A stretch of DNA of 64,000 bases, taken from assembly GCA_964630235.1 (NCBI GenBank), contig CAZVUO010000004.1, positions 248,001 to 312,000 of the forward strand, read 5' to 3'. This DNA is from JBFLYH01 sp964630235. GTDB taxonomy: Bacteria; Oederibacteriota; JAAXVQ01; JAUVAV01. Of the stretch, positions 8,202-15,613 are shown piece after piece. Under the pieces are notes generated by a model that searched no databases, was not told the DNA's origin, and saw nothing but the letters and a program-made list of their open reading frames with translations. The stretch's first letter is position 1, and every line of letters starts with the position of its first letter. The position numbers and the translations under genes are program-made.

Positions 8202-9188
8202 TTACGACCGGGTGTAGAAACCCTGATTGCGGATCTGGGCCGTGATATCCAAAGCCGCGGCCAGGGCCTGCCGCCCCACCTCGCCCGTCACTTCAGGCGC
8301 GGCGCCGTTGCGGATCGAGTCCACAAACGCGCTCAGCTCGGCCATCAGGGGTTCGCGCTTGCCGAAGGCCAGCCGCTCGCGCTCGATCCGCTGCATCAGA
8401 TTCTGGTCCTTGGCGCCGGTTCCCGGTTTCAGGCGGTAAATGGTCATCTCTTGCTTCTGATAGTCGAGGCTGATGTAGCATTCAGGGGAAAAGATCCGGA
8501 TCTTGCGCTGCGCCTCCAGGGTCACGCGCGAGGCGGTCACGTTGGCCACGCAGCCGTTGGCGAACGTCAGGCGGGCGTTGGCGATATCTTCATATTCCGA
8601 CAGAATCCGGACACCCGCGGCTTCCACCCGGGCCACGGGCGAGGCGACCAGGTGGAGGAGGATGTCCAGGTCGTGGATCATGAGGTCCAGGGTGACGCCG
8701 ATATCCGTGTTGCGCTGGGAGAAAGGCCCGAGCCGGTGAACCTCGATGAAGCCGGGCGCGGTCAGGATGCGCTTCAGCTGCTGGAAAGCCTCGTTGAAGC
8801 GCTCAATGTGACCGATCTGGAACACGCTGCCGTACCGCTGGGACAAAGCGATCAGCTCGTCCGCTTCTTCCAGGGTGCGGGTCATGGGCTTCTCCAGCAG
8901 CACGTGCACGCCCTGCTGCAGGAAGGGGCGGGTGACCGCAAAATGCAGGAACGTGGGCACGACCACGGAGACCAGGTCCACCTGCCCCAGCAAAGCCTGG
9001 GGATCGGTGTACGCCTGGCAGTGGTGGCGCTTGGCCACTTCCCGGACCCGCTGCTCGTCCGCATCCACCACGCCCACGAGCGTGACGCCTGGAATCTGGG
9101 TGTACACCCGGGCATGATGCTGGCCGAGGCTGCCCACGCCCACCACGCCCGCGCGCAACGGTTTGACGCCCGCGCCTGTCTCTGACAA
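8202..9188 (-). CDS. Gfo/Idh/MocA-family NAD(P)-dependent oxidoreductase
   Basis: Sugar-type dehydrogenase of about 328 residues. The N-terminal Rossmann fold has AGVVGVGSLGQHHARVY, then LEKPMTRTLEEADEL (the conserved EKP motif) and a C-terminal GFO_IDH_MocA domain with GPFSQRNTDIGVTLDLMIHDLDIL, where H and D are probable catalytic residues. The start is set at TTG 9188 because AGGAGG lies nine bases upstream; a GTG at 9221 is the alternative. Its place immediately before lpxB suggests it acts on a UDP-sugar of lipid A. GnnA, which oxidises UDP-GlcNAc for 3-amino lipid A, is of this family, but no GnnB aminotransferase is visible in the window. Confidence 0.85.
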   Translation of the reverse strand: MSETGAGVKPLRAGVVGVGSLGQHHARVYTQIPGVTLVGVVDADEQRVREVAKRHHCQAYTDPQALLGQVDLVSVVVPTFLHFAVTRPFLQQGVHVLLEKPMTRTLEEADELIALSQRYGSVFQIGHIERFNEAFQQLKRILTAPGFIEVHRLGPFSQRNTDIGVTLDLMIHDLDILLHLVASPVARVEAAGVRILSEYEDIANARLTFANGCVANVTASRVTLEAQRKIRIFSPECYISLDYQKQEMTIYRLKPGTGAKDQNLMQRIERERLAFGKREPLMAELSAFVDSIRNGAAPEVTGEVGRQALAAALDITAQIRNQGFYTRS

Positions 9189-9273
9189 GGACCGCCACCT
9201 CCTGGTTTCCGAAAAAATCACATGATTATCCGACCCGCGTATAGCCCTGTCAAGGCGAAAGGCTCCGGATGCC

Positions 9274-10569
9274 TCACGCGCTGTCCGCCGGCCCTTCCTC
9301 GTTCCATTCCCGCTTCCACTGCCGCACTTTCTGCAGGAATTTGGGCGGCAGTTCGATCTTCAGCGTGATGACTTTGGGCCCGTAGGTTTCCGAGAGCACC
9401 CGCCCGCGCTTAAGCAGCTGGGCCCTGAGATCCGCGCGGCGATACGGCAGGCGCAGGGTCACGGCCTGCCAGTCCGAGGCGATGCGCGCGGCCACGGCGC
9501 GGCGCAGGCCGTCCAGTCCCTCGCCGGTCAGGGCCGAGACCTGGACAGCGTCCGGAATTTGGTAGCGGAAACGCCGCTTCTGCGCGGCGCTGAATTTGTC
9601 CAGCTTGTTCAAAACCACGATTTTGGGTTTGTCGCCGGCTTCCAGTTCCGCGAGGACCTGGTTCACGGTGCGGGCCTGGGCCTCCCAGTCCGGATGCGAT
9701 CCGTCCACCACGTGCAACAGCAGATCCGCGAACCGCGCTTCTTCCAGCGTGCCGCGGAAAGCGGCCACGAGGTGGTGCGGCAGGCGCCGGATGAATCCCA
9801 CCGTATCCGTCAGCAGCACCTCTTGCGAGGGCGGCAGCACCAGGCGCCGGGTGGAAAGGTCCAGGGTCGCGAACAGCTTGTCCTCCACGAACGCGGGCGC
9901 TCCGGTCAAGGCACGCAGCAGGGCGGACTTGCCCGCGTTGGTGTAGCCCACCAGCGACACCAGCGGCAGGGGGATGGTCCCGCGGTCCTGCCGATGGAGC
10001 TGGCGGGTCCGGCGCAGGGTGTCCAGCTGCCGCCGGAGCACCCCGATCCGGTCGCGCGCGCGGCGCCGGTCGTATTCCAGTTTGGTCTCACCCGGCCCGC
10101 GGGTGGCGCCTCGCGTCGCGATCCCGCCGCCGCCCAGCTGGGACATCTCCACCCCCTTGCCGGTGAGGCGCGGCAAGAGATAGGTCAGCTGCGCCAGCTC
10201 GACCTGGATCTTGCCTTCGTGGGATTTGGCCCGGCGGGCGAAAATATCGAGGATCAGCTGCGTGCGGTCAACCACCCGGAGTTTCAGAGCCCGCTCCAGG
10301 TTGCGCTGCTGCATGGGTTTCAACTCGTGGTCCACGATCAGCAGGCTGGCCTGGTGCTGGTCCGTCAGTTTTTTAAGCTCCTGGACCTGTCCCGGGCCCA
10401 AAAAAAGGGCCGCGTCCGGGTGCGCGCGGCTGAAAGCGCGCGCGCCCACCACCGTGTTTCCGACGGTCTCGGTCAGGCGGTGCAATTCGGCCAGGGACTC
10501 GCGGCTGTCCGCGGGTCCCTCCATGTAGGTCAGGCTGGTAAGAAAGCTGCGCTCGGCGAGCACGGTCAT
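9274..10569 (-). CDS. hflX: GTPase HflX
   Basis: Ribosome-associated GTPase thought to split stalled ribosomes. The N-terminal HflX domain includes LFLGPGQVQEL and the linker GGGGIATRGATRGPGETKLE; the G domain shows G1 GYTNAGKSAL, G3 DTVGFIRRLPHHLVAAFRGT and G4 NKLD. 431 residues. The ATG at 10569 gives the usual N-terminus (short lead-in to ERSFLTSL). A -10-like TATAAT lies at 10580-10585, only 11 bases from this ATG, and no Shine-Dalgarno is visible, so the message may be nearly leaderless. It is divergent from the FN3 gene. Confidence 0.94.
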   Translation of the reverse strand: MTVLAERSFLTSLTYMEGPADSRESLAELHRLTETVGNTVVGARAFSRAHPDAALFLGPGQVQELKKLTDQHQASLLIVDHELKPMQQRNLERALKLRVVDRTQLILDIFARRAKSHEGKIQVELAQLTYLLPRLTGKGVEMSQLGGGGIATRGATRGPGETKLEYDRRRARDRIGVLRRQLDTLRRTRQLHRQDRGTIPLPLVSLVGYTNAGKSALLRALTGAPAFVEDKLFATLDLSTRRLVLPPSQEVLLTDTVGFIRRLPHHLVAAFRGTLEEARFADLLLHVVDGSHPDWEAQARTVNQVLAELEAGDKPKIVVLNKLDKFSAAQKRRFRYQIPDAVQVSALTGEGLDGLRRAVAARIASDWQAVTLRLPYRRADLRAQLLKRGRVLSETYGPKVITLKIELPPKFLQKVRQWKREWNEEGPADSA

Positions 10570-10579
10570 GGCAAGGATG

Positions 10580-10585
10580 ATTATA
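10580..10585 (-). promoter_or_regulatory. Possible -10 element of hflX (leaderless arrangement)
   Basis: On the minus strand a TATAAT hexamer ends 11 bases before the hflX ATG. The -35 region is poor (TGCCGG at about 17 bases upstream). If used, transcription would begin within a few bases of the start codon. Confidence 0.4.
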
Positions 10586-10635
10586 CCGGAAATCGCGGGC
10601 AGCCGGCACAGGCATTTTTTAACGACTACAAACGG

Positions 10636-10665
10636 CGTAGGGGCGTTCAATTGAACGCCCCTACG
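10636..10665. repeat. Perfect 30-base palindrome in the hflX/FN3 divergent spacer
   Basis: Two 15-base arms with no loop (10636-10650 and 10651-10665; half-site CGTAGGGGCGTTCAA). The core GGGGCGTT...AACGCCCC recurs at 58279-58300, and the GGCGTTTCA part recurs inside bioA at 62071-62079. It lies between divergent genes and has no adjoining T-run. Confidence 0.75.
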
Positions 10666-10695
10666 ATCATGTCTGTGGACCCGCGGGCCGGCCCT

Positions 10696-10705
10696 GTGGT
10701 ACGAT
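10696..10705 (+). promoter_or_regulatory. Possible extended -10 promoter for the FN3 gene
   Basis: TGTGGTACGAT lies about 28 bases upstream of the ATG at 10733, with TG one base before the -10 hexamer TACGAT. The -35 region is weak (TGTGGA at 10674 with wide spacing). Confidence 0.3.
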
Positions 10706-10732
10706 GCCAGAAAAACCCGAGGTGCGTGTCCC

Positions 10733-13261
10733 ATGCGATCTTCTCTGCGTCGTTACACCTGGCTGCTGCTGGCCTGTCTTCCCTGGATGGCGGCTGCCGC
10801 GGCTCCAACTGCAGCCCCAAAACCCTTAAGCGTCAAGCTCTCCAACGCCCAGGAGACCAGCCTGCAGGCCAAGTGGTCCGCGGTCCCGGGCGCCGGCAGC
10901 TACGAGCTCATCTGGAGTCCGCGGCCCGATGCTTCCCAGGACGGCCAGGCCCTACTCACCGCGACCAGCCGCCAGCTGACAGACCTCCAGCCGGGCACGG
11001 TCTACTATGTCAAGGTCCGCGCCCTGCTGGGTGACGCGCCCTCTGACTGGAGCCCGATCGCCTCCCTCTCCACCGCGCTGCCCAAGCTTCCGGCGCCGGT
11101 CCTGGGCGAGGTCCTGGACGCACGGGCCGACCTGTCCATCCGCCATCCCTTTGCCACCCTTGACCCGCGCTGGTTGGAGGTCTGCTACGGCACGGACCCG
11201 CAAGCCACGAACGCGGGCACGGAAAAACTCCGCGCCGCTTCCGTGCGCTTGCAGCGCCTCAAACCCGACACCACCTACTGGGTCAAGGCGCGGGTCAGCA
11301 ACGCCCAGGCCCATGGGCCCTGGAGCGATCCCGTATCCCTGACCACCCTGCCCTACTCCCCCGGCCACGCGCCCGATGGACTCACCGTGAGAAATGTGGC
11401 GCCTGGCCGGGTGCGGGCCGACTGGCAGCGCGTGGCCGCGGCCAGCCGTTACGAGGCGGGATTCGCCCTGGACCCTTCCCTGGCGGACAAGCAGTCCACG
11501 GTCAGCAGCGGGACCAGCGCGGAACTCTCGCTCACGCCCAATACGCGGTATTTCTTCAAGGTCCGCTCGTTCATCGAGGACCGTCCGAGCTACTGGTCCT
11601 CGGAAGTGGAGCTGCTTTCCTTGCCCGATACGCCGCGGGATCTCAAGCTGGACAGCCGGTCCCAGCAGCAGGTGATCGTGAGCTGGCAGGCCGGCAAGGG
11701 CCCGGTCGAGGCGCTGCTCTATGAAGTGAACTGGCAGGGCGGCCTTTCGGGCAGCACGCTGACCGCCATGACCAACCTGGCTTTGGAAAATCTGCCGGCA
11801 GGCCGCTCCTTTTCCCTGCGCATCCGCGGCCGCAACGCGAGCGGCGCGAGCCCCTGGAGCCAGACGCTGAATTTCACCACCCAGGCCCTGCCGCCCCAGG
11901 CAAGCGGTGTCCGCGTCGAGCAGGTGGAAAAAGAGCGGGCCCGGATCACCTGGTCGCCCGTGGGAGGGGCCCGTTCCTACGAGGTGTCCTACGGGTCGGA
12001 CCCCGAGGCCGAAAACAAGGGTTTTTTCGAGAAGCCCGGTCCGCCCGCCCTGCTGGGTAACCTGCTGGCGGGGGTAACCTACCAGGCCAAGGTCCGGCCG
12101 ATTCTGGCTGACCAGACCCTGGGCAACTGGTCAAAACCCGTTTCCTTCACCACGCTGGGCGTGCCGGACGAAGTCGCCGGCTTCAAACTCGTTGAGCCGG
12201 CCGGGCGCGAGGCGCGCTTCACCTGGCTGCCAGGCGGCACGGTGCAGTATGAGATCGAGGTCCGCATGCCCACGGACCTGGCCCTGGGCCGTATCCTGCG
12301 GTTCGCCAAACCGCCTGCCGTTGTGGGCGGTTTGGAGCCGAACCATGAATACCGCGCGTCCGTCCGGGCCTTCCAGGGCGACAGCGCGGGCGTCTGGTCC
12401 GAGCCCGTGTCCTTCACCACCTTGCCCCGTCAGGCGCCGGCCCGGGTGACTGTGAGCGGCGTGACCGCCGCCGAGGCCACCGTGGCCTGGGAAAGGCTTC
12501 CCGGTCCAGCCGCCGTGACCTACGCCGTGCGCTGGGCGCCCGCGGCCGGGCAGGAGTGGCAGACGACGTCGGACATCAAAGGCCTGGCCGCGATCCTGAC
12601 GCCCCTTGACCCCAACCAGACTTACCGGTTCGAAGTTCAAGCGTTCAATGCCGGCGGCGCGGGTCCCTGGAGCCCCACCCAGACCTTCCGCACCCCGGAC
12701 GCCCCGCCTCAGCGCGCGCCCGAACGCCTGCGCGTGGACCAGATTACGGATCTGTCGGCGCGCGTTCAGTGGCGGCCCCTGCCCGGCGCTCAGGGATACC
12801 ACCTGAGCCTCGGCCTGTCCAGCGACGTCAGCGACCGGCCTCAAATCGTTTCGGCCGAGACCTTCCAAACCTTGCGCAGCCTGATTCCCGAAACCAATTA
12901 TTACATCACGGTGCGCGGCTATAACGCTTCGGGCGAGGGGCCCTGGACCGAACCCCTCTGGTTCGCCACCCGGCCATCGCCCCCCATCACCGCCCCGACC
13001 GGCACGGGCTTGAGCGACATCACCGCGCGGGCCATCACCCTTACCTGGGACGCCGATCCCAAAGTCCTGCGTTACGAAGTGAGCATCGGCACGGATGCGC
13101 TGGGTGAGGATCAGGGACCGCCCCAGGTCAGCCCCGCGCCTCCTTTCGTGTTCGTCAACCTGCAGCCCAACACCACCTACCGGGCCAAGGTCCGCATGGT
13201 CAACGCCGGCGGCCATGGGCCGTGGAGCCAGGTCCGGGCCGCCACCACTCTCCCCGAATAA
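10733..13261 (+). CDS. Secreted protein with nine tandem fibronectin type III domains
   Basis: 842 residues: a signal peptide (about 1-24, LLLACLPWMAAAAA) and then nothing but FN3-like beta-sandwich units of about 90 residues. Each ends with the pattern NxTYxxKVRAxNAxGxGPWS followed by a short Pro-containing linker, as in NAGGAGPWSPTQTFRT and NASGEGPWTEPLWFAT. I count nine units by these endings. No catalytic domain, membrane anchor or sorting signal is seen, and the protein stops right after the ninth unit. GAGGTG lies eight bases before the ATG. It probably acts as a periplasmic or extracellular binding or spacer protein; the ligand is unknown. A second FN3 protein is encoded at 15614-17068. 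Confidence 0.88.
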   Translation: MRSSLRRYTWLLLACLPWMAAAAAPTAAPKPLSVKLSNAQETSLQAKWSAVPGAGSYELIWSPRPDASQDGQALLTATSRQLTDLQPGTVYYVKVRALLGDAPSDWSPIASLSTALPKLPAPVLGEVLDARADLSIRHPFATLDPRWLEVCYGTDPQATNAGTEKLRAASVRLQRLKPDTTYWVKARVSNAQAHGPWSDPVSLTTLPYSPGHAPDGLTVRNVAPGRVRADWQRVAAASRYEAGFALDPSLADKQSTVSSGTSAELSLTPNTRYFFKVRSFIEDRPSYWSSEVELLSLPDTPRDLKLDSRSQQQVIVSWQAGKGPVEALLYEVNWQGGLSGSTLTAMTNLALENLPAGRSFSLRIRGRNASGASPWSQTLNFTTQALPPQASGVRVEQVEKERARITWSPVGGARSYEVSYGSDPEAENKGFFEKPGPPALLGNLLAGVTYQAKVRPILADQTLGNWSKPVSFTTLGVPDEVAGFKLVEPAGREARFTWLPGGTVQYEIEVRMPTDLALGRILRFAKPPAVVGGLEPNHEYRASVRAFQGDSAGVWSEPVSFTTLPRQAPARVTVSGVTAAEATVAWERLPGPAAVTYAVRWAPAAGQEWQTTSDIKGLAAILTPLDPNQTYRFEVQAFNAGGAGPWSPTQTFRTPDAPPQRAPERLRVDQITDLSARVQWRPLPGAQGYHLSLGLSSDVSDRPQIVSAETFQTLRSLIPETNYYITVRGYNASGEGPWTEPLWFATRPSPPITAPTGTGLSDITARAITLTWDADPKVLRYEVSIGTDALGEDQGPPQVSPAPPFVFVNLQPNTTYRAKVRMVNAGGHGPWSQVRAATTLPE

Positions 13262-13265
13262 AAAA

Positions 13266-13297
13266 GCCCCGCACCGTGAGGTGCGGGGCTTTTTTTC
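13266..13297. terminator. Bidirectional intrinsic terminator
   Basis: A 10-base perfect stem (GCCCCGCACC, 13266-13275; GGTGCGGGGC, 13280-13289) with loop GTGA, preceded by an A-run (13260-13265) and followed by eight T (13290-13297). It ends the FN3 gene on the plus strand; on the minus strand it sits 16 bases beyond the stop of the convergent HAMP... gene's opposite neighbour, that is between the two stops, so it can serve both. Confidence 0.93.
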
Positions 13298-13312
13298 GCG
13301 ACCGCCGGGCGG

Positions 13313-13873
13313 TTACTCGGTCTTGTAGCGTTTCCAGCTTTCCTTCAGCTTGACCAGCGTGGACAGAAGATCGGCTCCCTTGGGGGGCTTGCCCGCGCCC
13401 TGCCGTCTGGCCGCTTCGATGGCCTCGGCCAGCAGCTGCTGGTTTTCCCGCACCTGATCCCGCCACTGAACGCTCAGGGCGTTAAACAGGTCCACGAGCG
13501 CTTTGAATTCATCGGACCGCCGCAACCCGATGTTCAGGGTCAGGTCCCCGGCCAGCAGGGCTTTTAAGGTCTGCTCGAAGCGGAACATGGGTCCGGCGAT
13601 CGTGTGGGAGACAAACACGGCCAGCACCGCCGAGATCAGCAGAAACAGGATCAGCAGCACCAACAGGGTGCGGTTGACGGAAACAAACAGCGGCGCGAAC
13701 TGGGCGGCCACGGGCGGCAGGTTGTAGAACTGGTCCATGATCCGGACCCAGGTGGTGTAATACGCGGTAAACGCGACCGTGAGGGCCATGATCGAAATAC
13801 CGAAAAGGATCCGGGCGATAAACCGGAGCTGAAAATCCTTGTTGATTAAAAAATTCCGCCGACGCCATTTCAT
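13313..13873 (-). CDS. Small HAMP-domain membrane protein
   Basis: 186 residues with two membrane helices (about 17-40 and 65-92) enclosing a roughly 25-residue outer loop. They are followed by a HAMP domain (VFVSHTIAGPMFRFEQTLKA through LVDLFNALS) and a short coiled-coil-like tail (WRDQVRENQQLLAEAIEAAR). The usual output modules (histidine kinase, methyl-accepting or cyclase domain) are missing, so signal transfer would need a partner protein. The N-terminus NFLINKDFQLRF is of a kind found on many HAMP-only proteins. ATG at 13873. It converges with the FN3 gene on a shared terminator. Function is not assigned. Confidence 0.75.
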   Translation of the reverse strand: MKWRRRNFLINKDFQLRFIARILFGISIMALTVAFTAYYTTWVRIMDQFYNLPPVAAQFAPLFVSVNRTLLVLLILFLLISAVLAVFVSHTIAGPMFRFEQTLKALLAGDLTLNIGLRRSDEFKALVDLFNALSVQWRDQVRENQQLLAEAIEAARRQGAGKPPKGADLLSTLVKLKESWKRYKTE

Positions 13874-14065
13874 GGCGTTACCACCCCCTCGCTAGGCGCC
13901 TGGGCGTTCGCCGCTCAGGCTTTAGGACAATTGAGCAAGCCGGGCAATTCAAACGGTCCCAAGCTCCGTCGCGACCGCCGGGAGTCCCCTATCCAACCGG
14001 TCGAGGCGGTCCCTTGGCTCCAGTTGCTCGCTCACCGGACCGGATAGGCTTGTCGCCTATCCCGC
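13874..14065. other. Intergenic region with hairpin
   Basis: 192 bases without a recognisable gene. It contains the hairpin GGATAGGC-TTGTC-GCCTATCC (14042-14062), directly after the stop of the pseudopilin-like gene on the minus strand. There is no T-run, so a terminator role is only possible. The rest shows short GC-rich inverted repeats and no clear promoter. Confidence 0.5.
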
Positions 14066-14497
14066 TCAGTACGCCGAATAGGACAACCCGCGCGTATCCA
14101 GGCCGATGGAATTGACGTAGATCCGGCCGGTTTCGTAGTTGTAGTACCAGCCGCGCCCATACCCGCGCGGAGTGGCGGTCCCGTAGGTGACCTCGGCGCC
14201 CGCCGGCGAAGCCGCGCCGCCGCGCGGATGGAGCGCGTCCACGGCCGGCACCTCGGGCAAGTACTGCCCGAACACTGATTGCCGGTTCAATTCGCGGGGA
14301 AAGACGCCGTTGTGGTCCTGGTAGTAAAGGAGCAAGGCCTGCCGGATCTGATGCAGGCGCCCGACCGTGGTCCCTTCCCGGGTTTTCTCCATCAAAAAGC
14401 TGAAGCGCATGCCCACCAGCAGCAGCAGGAACAGGATCAGGATGCAGGGAAGGAGCAGGTCCTTCACCAGGCTTGACGTCCGGATCGGCGTGCTCAT
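14066..14497 (-). CDS. Type II secretion pseudopilin-like protein without prepilin cleavage motif
   Basis: 143 residues: one hydrophobic helix (about 11-32, LLLPCILILFLLLLVGMRF), then a helix and head region like that of GspG-type pseudopilins (GRLHQIRQALLLYYQDHNGVFPREL). The C-terminal GRGWYYNYETGRIYVNS resembles the GGWxYDxxTGxVYVN end of many pseudopilins. The G-F-T-L-I-E prepilin peptidase motif is absent, so the protein would stay membrane-anchored or have another role. The ATG at 14497 overlaps the phosphatase stop (ATGA), implying co-expression. No other type II secretion or type IV pilus gene is nearby. Confidence 0.65.
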   Translation of the reverse strand: MSTPIRTSSLVKDLLLPCILILFLLLLVGMRFSFLMEKTREGTTVGRLHQIRQALLLYYQDHNGVFPRELNRQSVFGQYLPEVPAVDALHPRGGAASPAGAEVTYGTATPRGYGRGWYYNYETGRIYVNSIGLDTRGLSYSAY

Positions 14498-15387
14498 GAA
14501 ACGGCCTCCTTGACGGTCCGCCGCGTCTCGAGGGCGTCCCGCAGGGTTTTAATCAGGCTGGCGTGGAGGCGGCCGTTGCTGGCGAGAAACGTGCCGCCAT
14601 AAAGGTTGTACCGTTCGCCGGAAAGGTCGGTCAGGCGGCCGCCCGCTTCGGCCAGCATCACCGAAGCCGCCGCCACGTCCCAGGGTTTCAGTTTGTATTC
14701 CCAAAATCCGTCGAACCGGCCGCAGGCGACGTCGCACAAGTCCAGGGACGCGGAGCCGGCCCGGCGGACAGCCTGGCAGTGCCGGGAAACATATTGGAAT
14801 TCCACGAAGTTGTTGCGGGTGCTGGTGGCCAGATCATAGGGAAAGCCGGTGGCCAGCAACGCGCGGCGCAGGCTTGGGGTGCTGGAAACCCGCAGGCGCT
14901 GCCGGTTGCGCCAGGCGCCGCGCCCCAGGCGGCCGAAAAAAAGTTCGTTGAGCATGGGATTGTAAACCGCGCCCAGCCGCACCAGGCCGTCCCATTCCAC
15001 CCCCGCGGAGACGGCGAAATGGGGAAACCCGTGGGCGTAATTCGTGGTGCCGTCGAGGGGATCCACGATCCAACGGACGCGTCCGGCCGGCGCCGGGCCC
15101 GGGGGAAATCCGCGGCCCGAAGCCTCGACCAGTTCCTCGGAAACCAATTCGTGGTCCGGAAAATGCCGCCGCAGGGCTCGGCAGAACAGCGCCTCGACCG
15201 CGTGATCCATTTCAGTCACCAAGTCCACTTCGCTCTTGAACCGGACCTGGTGAACCTTGCCCAGCCGGCGCCGCAAGCGTTCACCGGCCGACAACACCAA
15301 CTGTCGCAGCAGGTCCTGGATGCGGGTCAGGCCATGGGGCGTGCTCAAAGGCGTCGCGGTCTCCGTCGGGTTGGTAGGTTGCACCAT
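14494..15387 (-). CDS. Inositol monophosphatase family protein
   Basis: Mg-dependent phosphatase of the IMPase/SuhB fold, about 297 residues. The metal-binding motifs are all present: ELVSEE (about residue 90), WIVDPLDGTTNYAHGFP (about 115-130) and KPWDVAAASVMLAEAGG near residue 240. Substrates in the family include inositol phosphates, histidinol phosphate and PAP. Because histidine genes lie nearby and no hisN/HisB-N phosphatase is otherwise visible, a histidinol-phosphatase role is possible, but this is inference. The ATG at 15387 is preferred over a TTG six codons upstream; the Shine-Dalgarno is weak. Confidence 0.88.
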   Translation of the reverse strand: MVQPTNPTETATPLSTPHGLTRIQDLLRQLVLSAGERLRRRLGKVHQVRFKSEVDLVTEMDHAVEALFCRALRRHFPDHELVSEELVEASGRGFPPGPAPAGRVRWIVDPLDGTTNYAHGFPHFAVSAGVEWDGLVRLGAVYNPMLNELFFGRLGRGAWRNRQRLRVSSTPSLRRALLATGFPYDLATSTRNNFVEFQYVSRHCQAVRRAGSASLDLCDVACGRFDGFWEYKLKPWDVAAASVMLAEAGGRLTDLSGERYNLYGGTFLASNGRLHASLIKTLRDALETRRTVKEAVS

Positions 15388-15613
15388 TCTATCATCGGCC
15401 TGCAAAGAGCGTCAAGCGAAGGTCTCCCCGGGCAAAGCCCGGGGTACCAACTTCAACCCTCGCTACCCCCTCTTGGCGACATCCCCGGAGCAGCAATTCC
15501 GCATTCATTCCCCTGCGGAGAGGATGGCGCGCGGACACCGGTCCTGCCCGGCCAACACTTTTTCCCCGTCCTGCGCCGGGGCGGCCCGATGTAGCCGCCC
15601 TATGCTCATCGGA
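15388..15613. other. Intergenic region with GC palindrome
   Basis: 226 bases with no gene. It carries the hairpin CCCCGGGC-AAA-GCCCGGGG (15426-15444) followed by TACCAAC. A related GCCCGGGGTCCCAC element occurs in the bioA insertion (about 61970-61983). No clear promoter was recognised. Confidence 0.55.
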
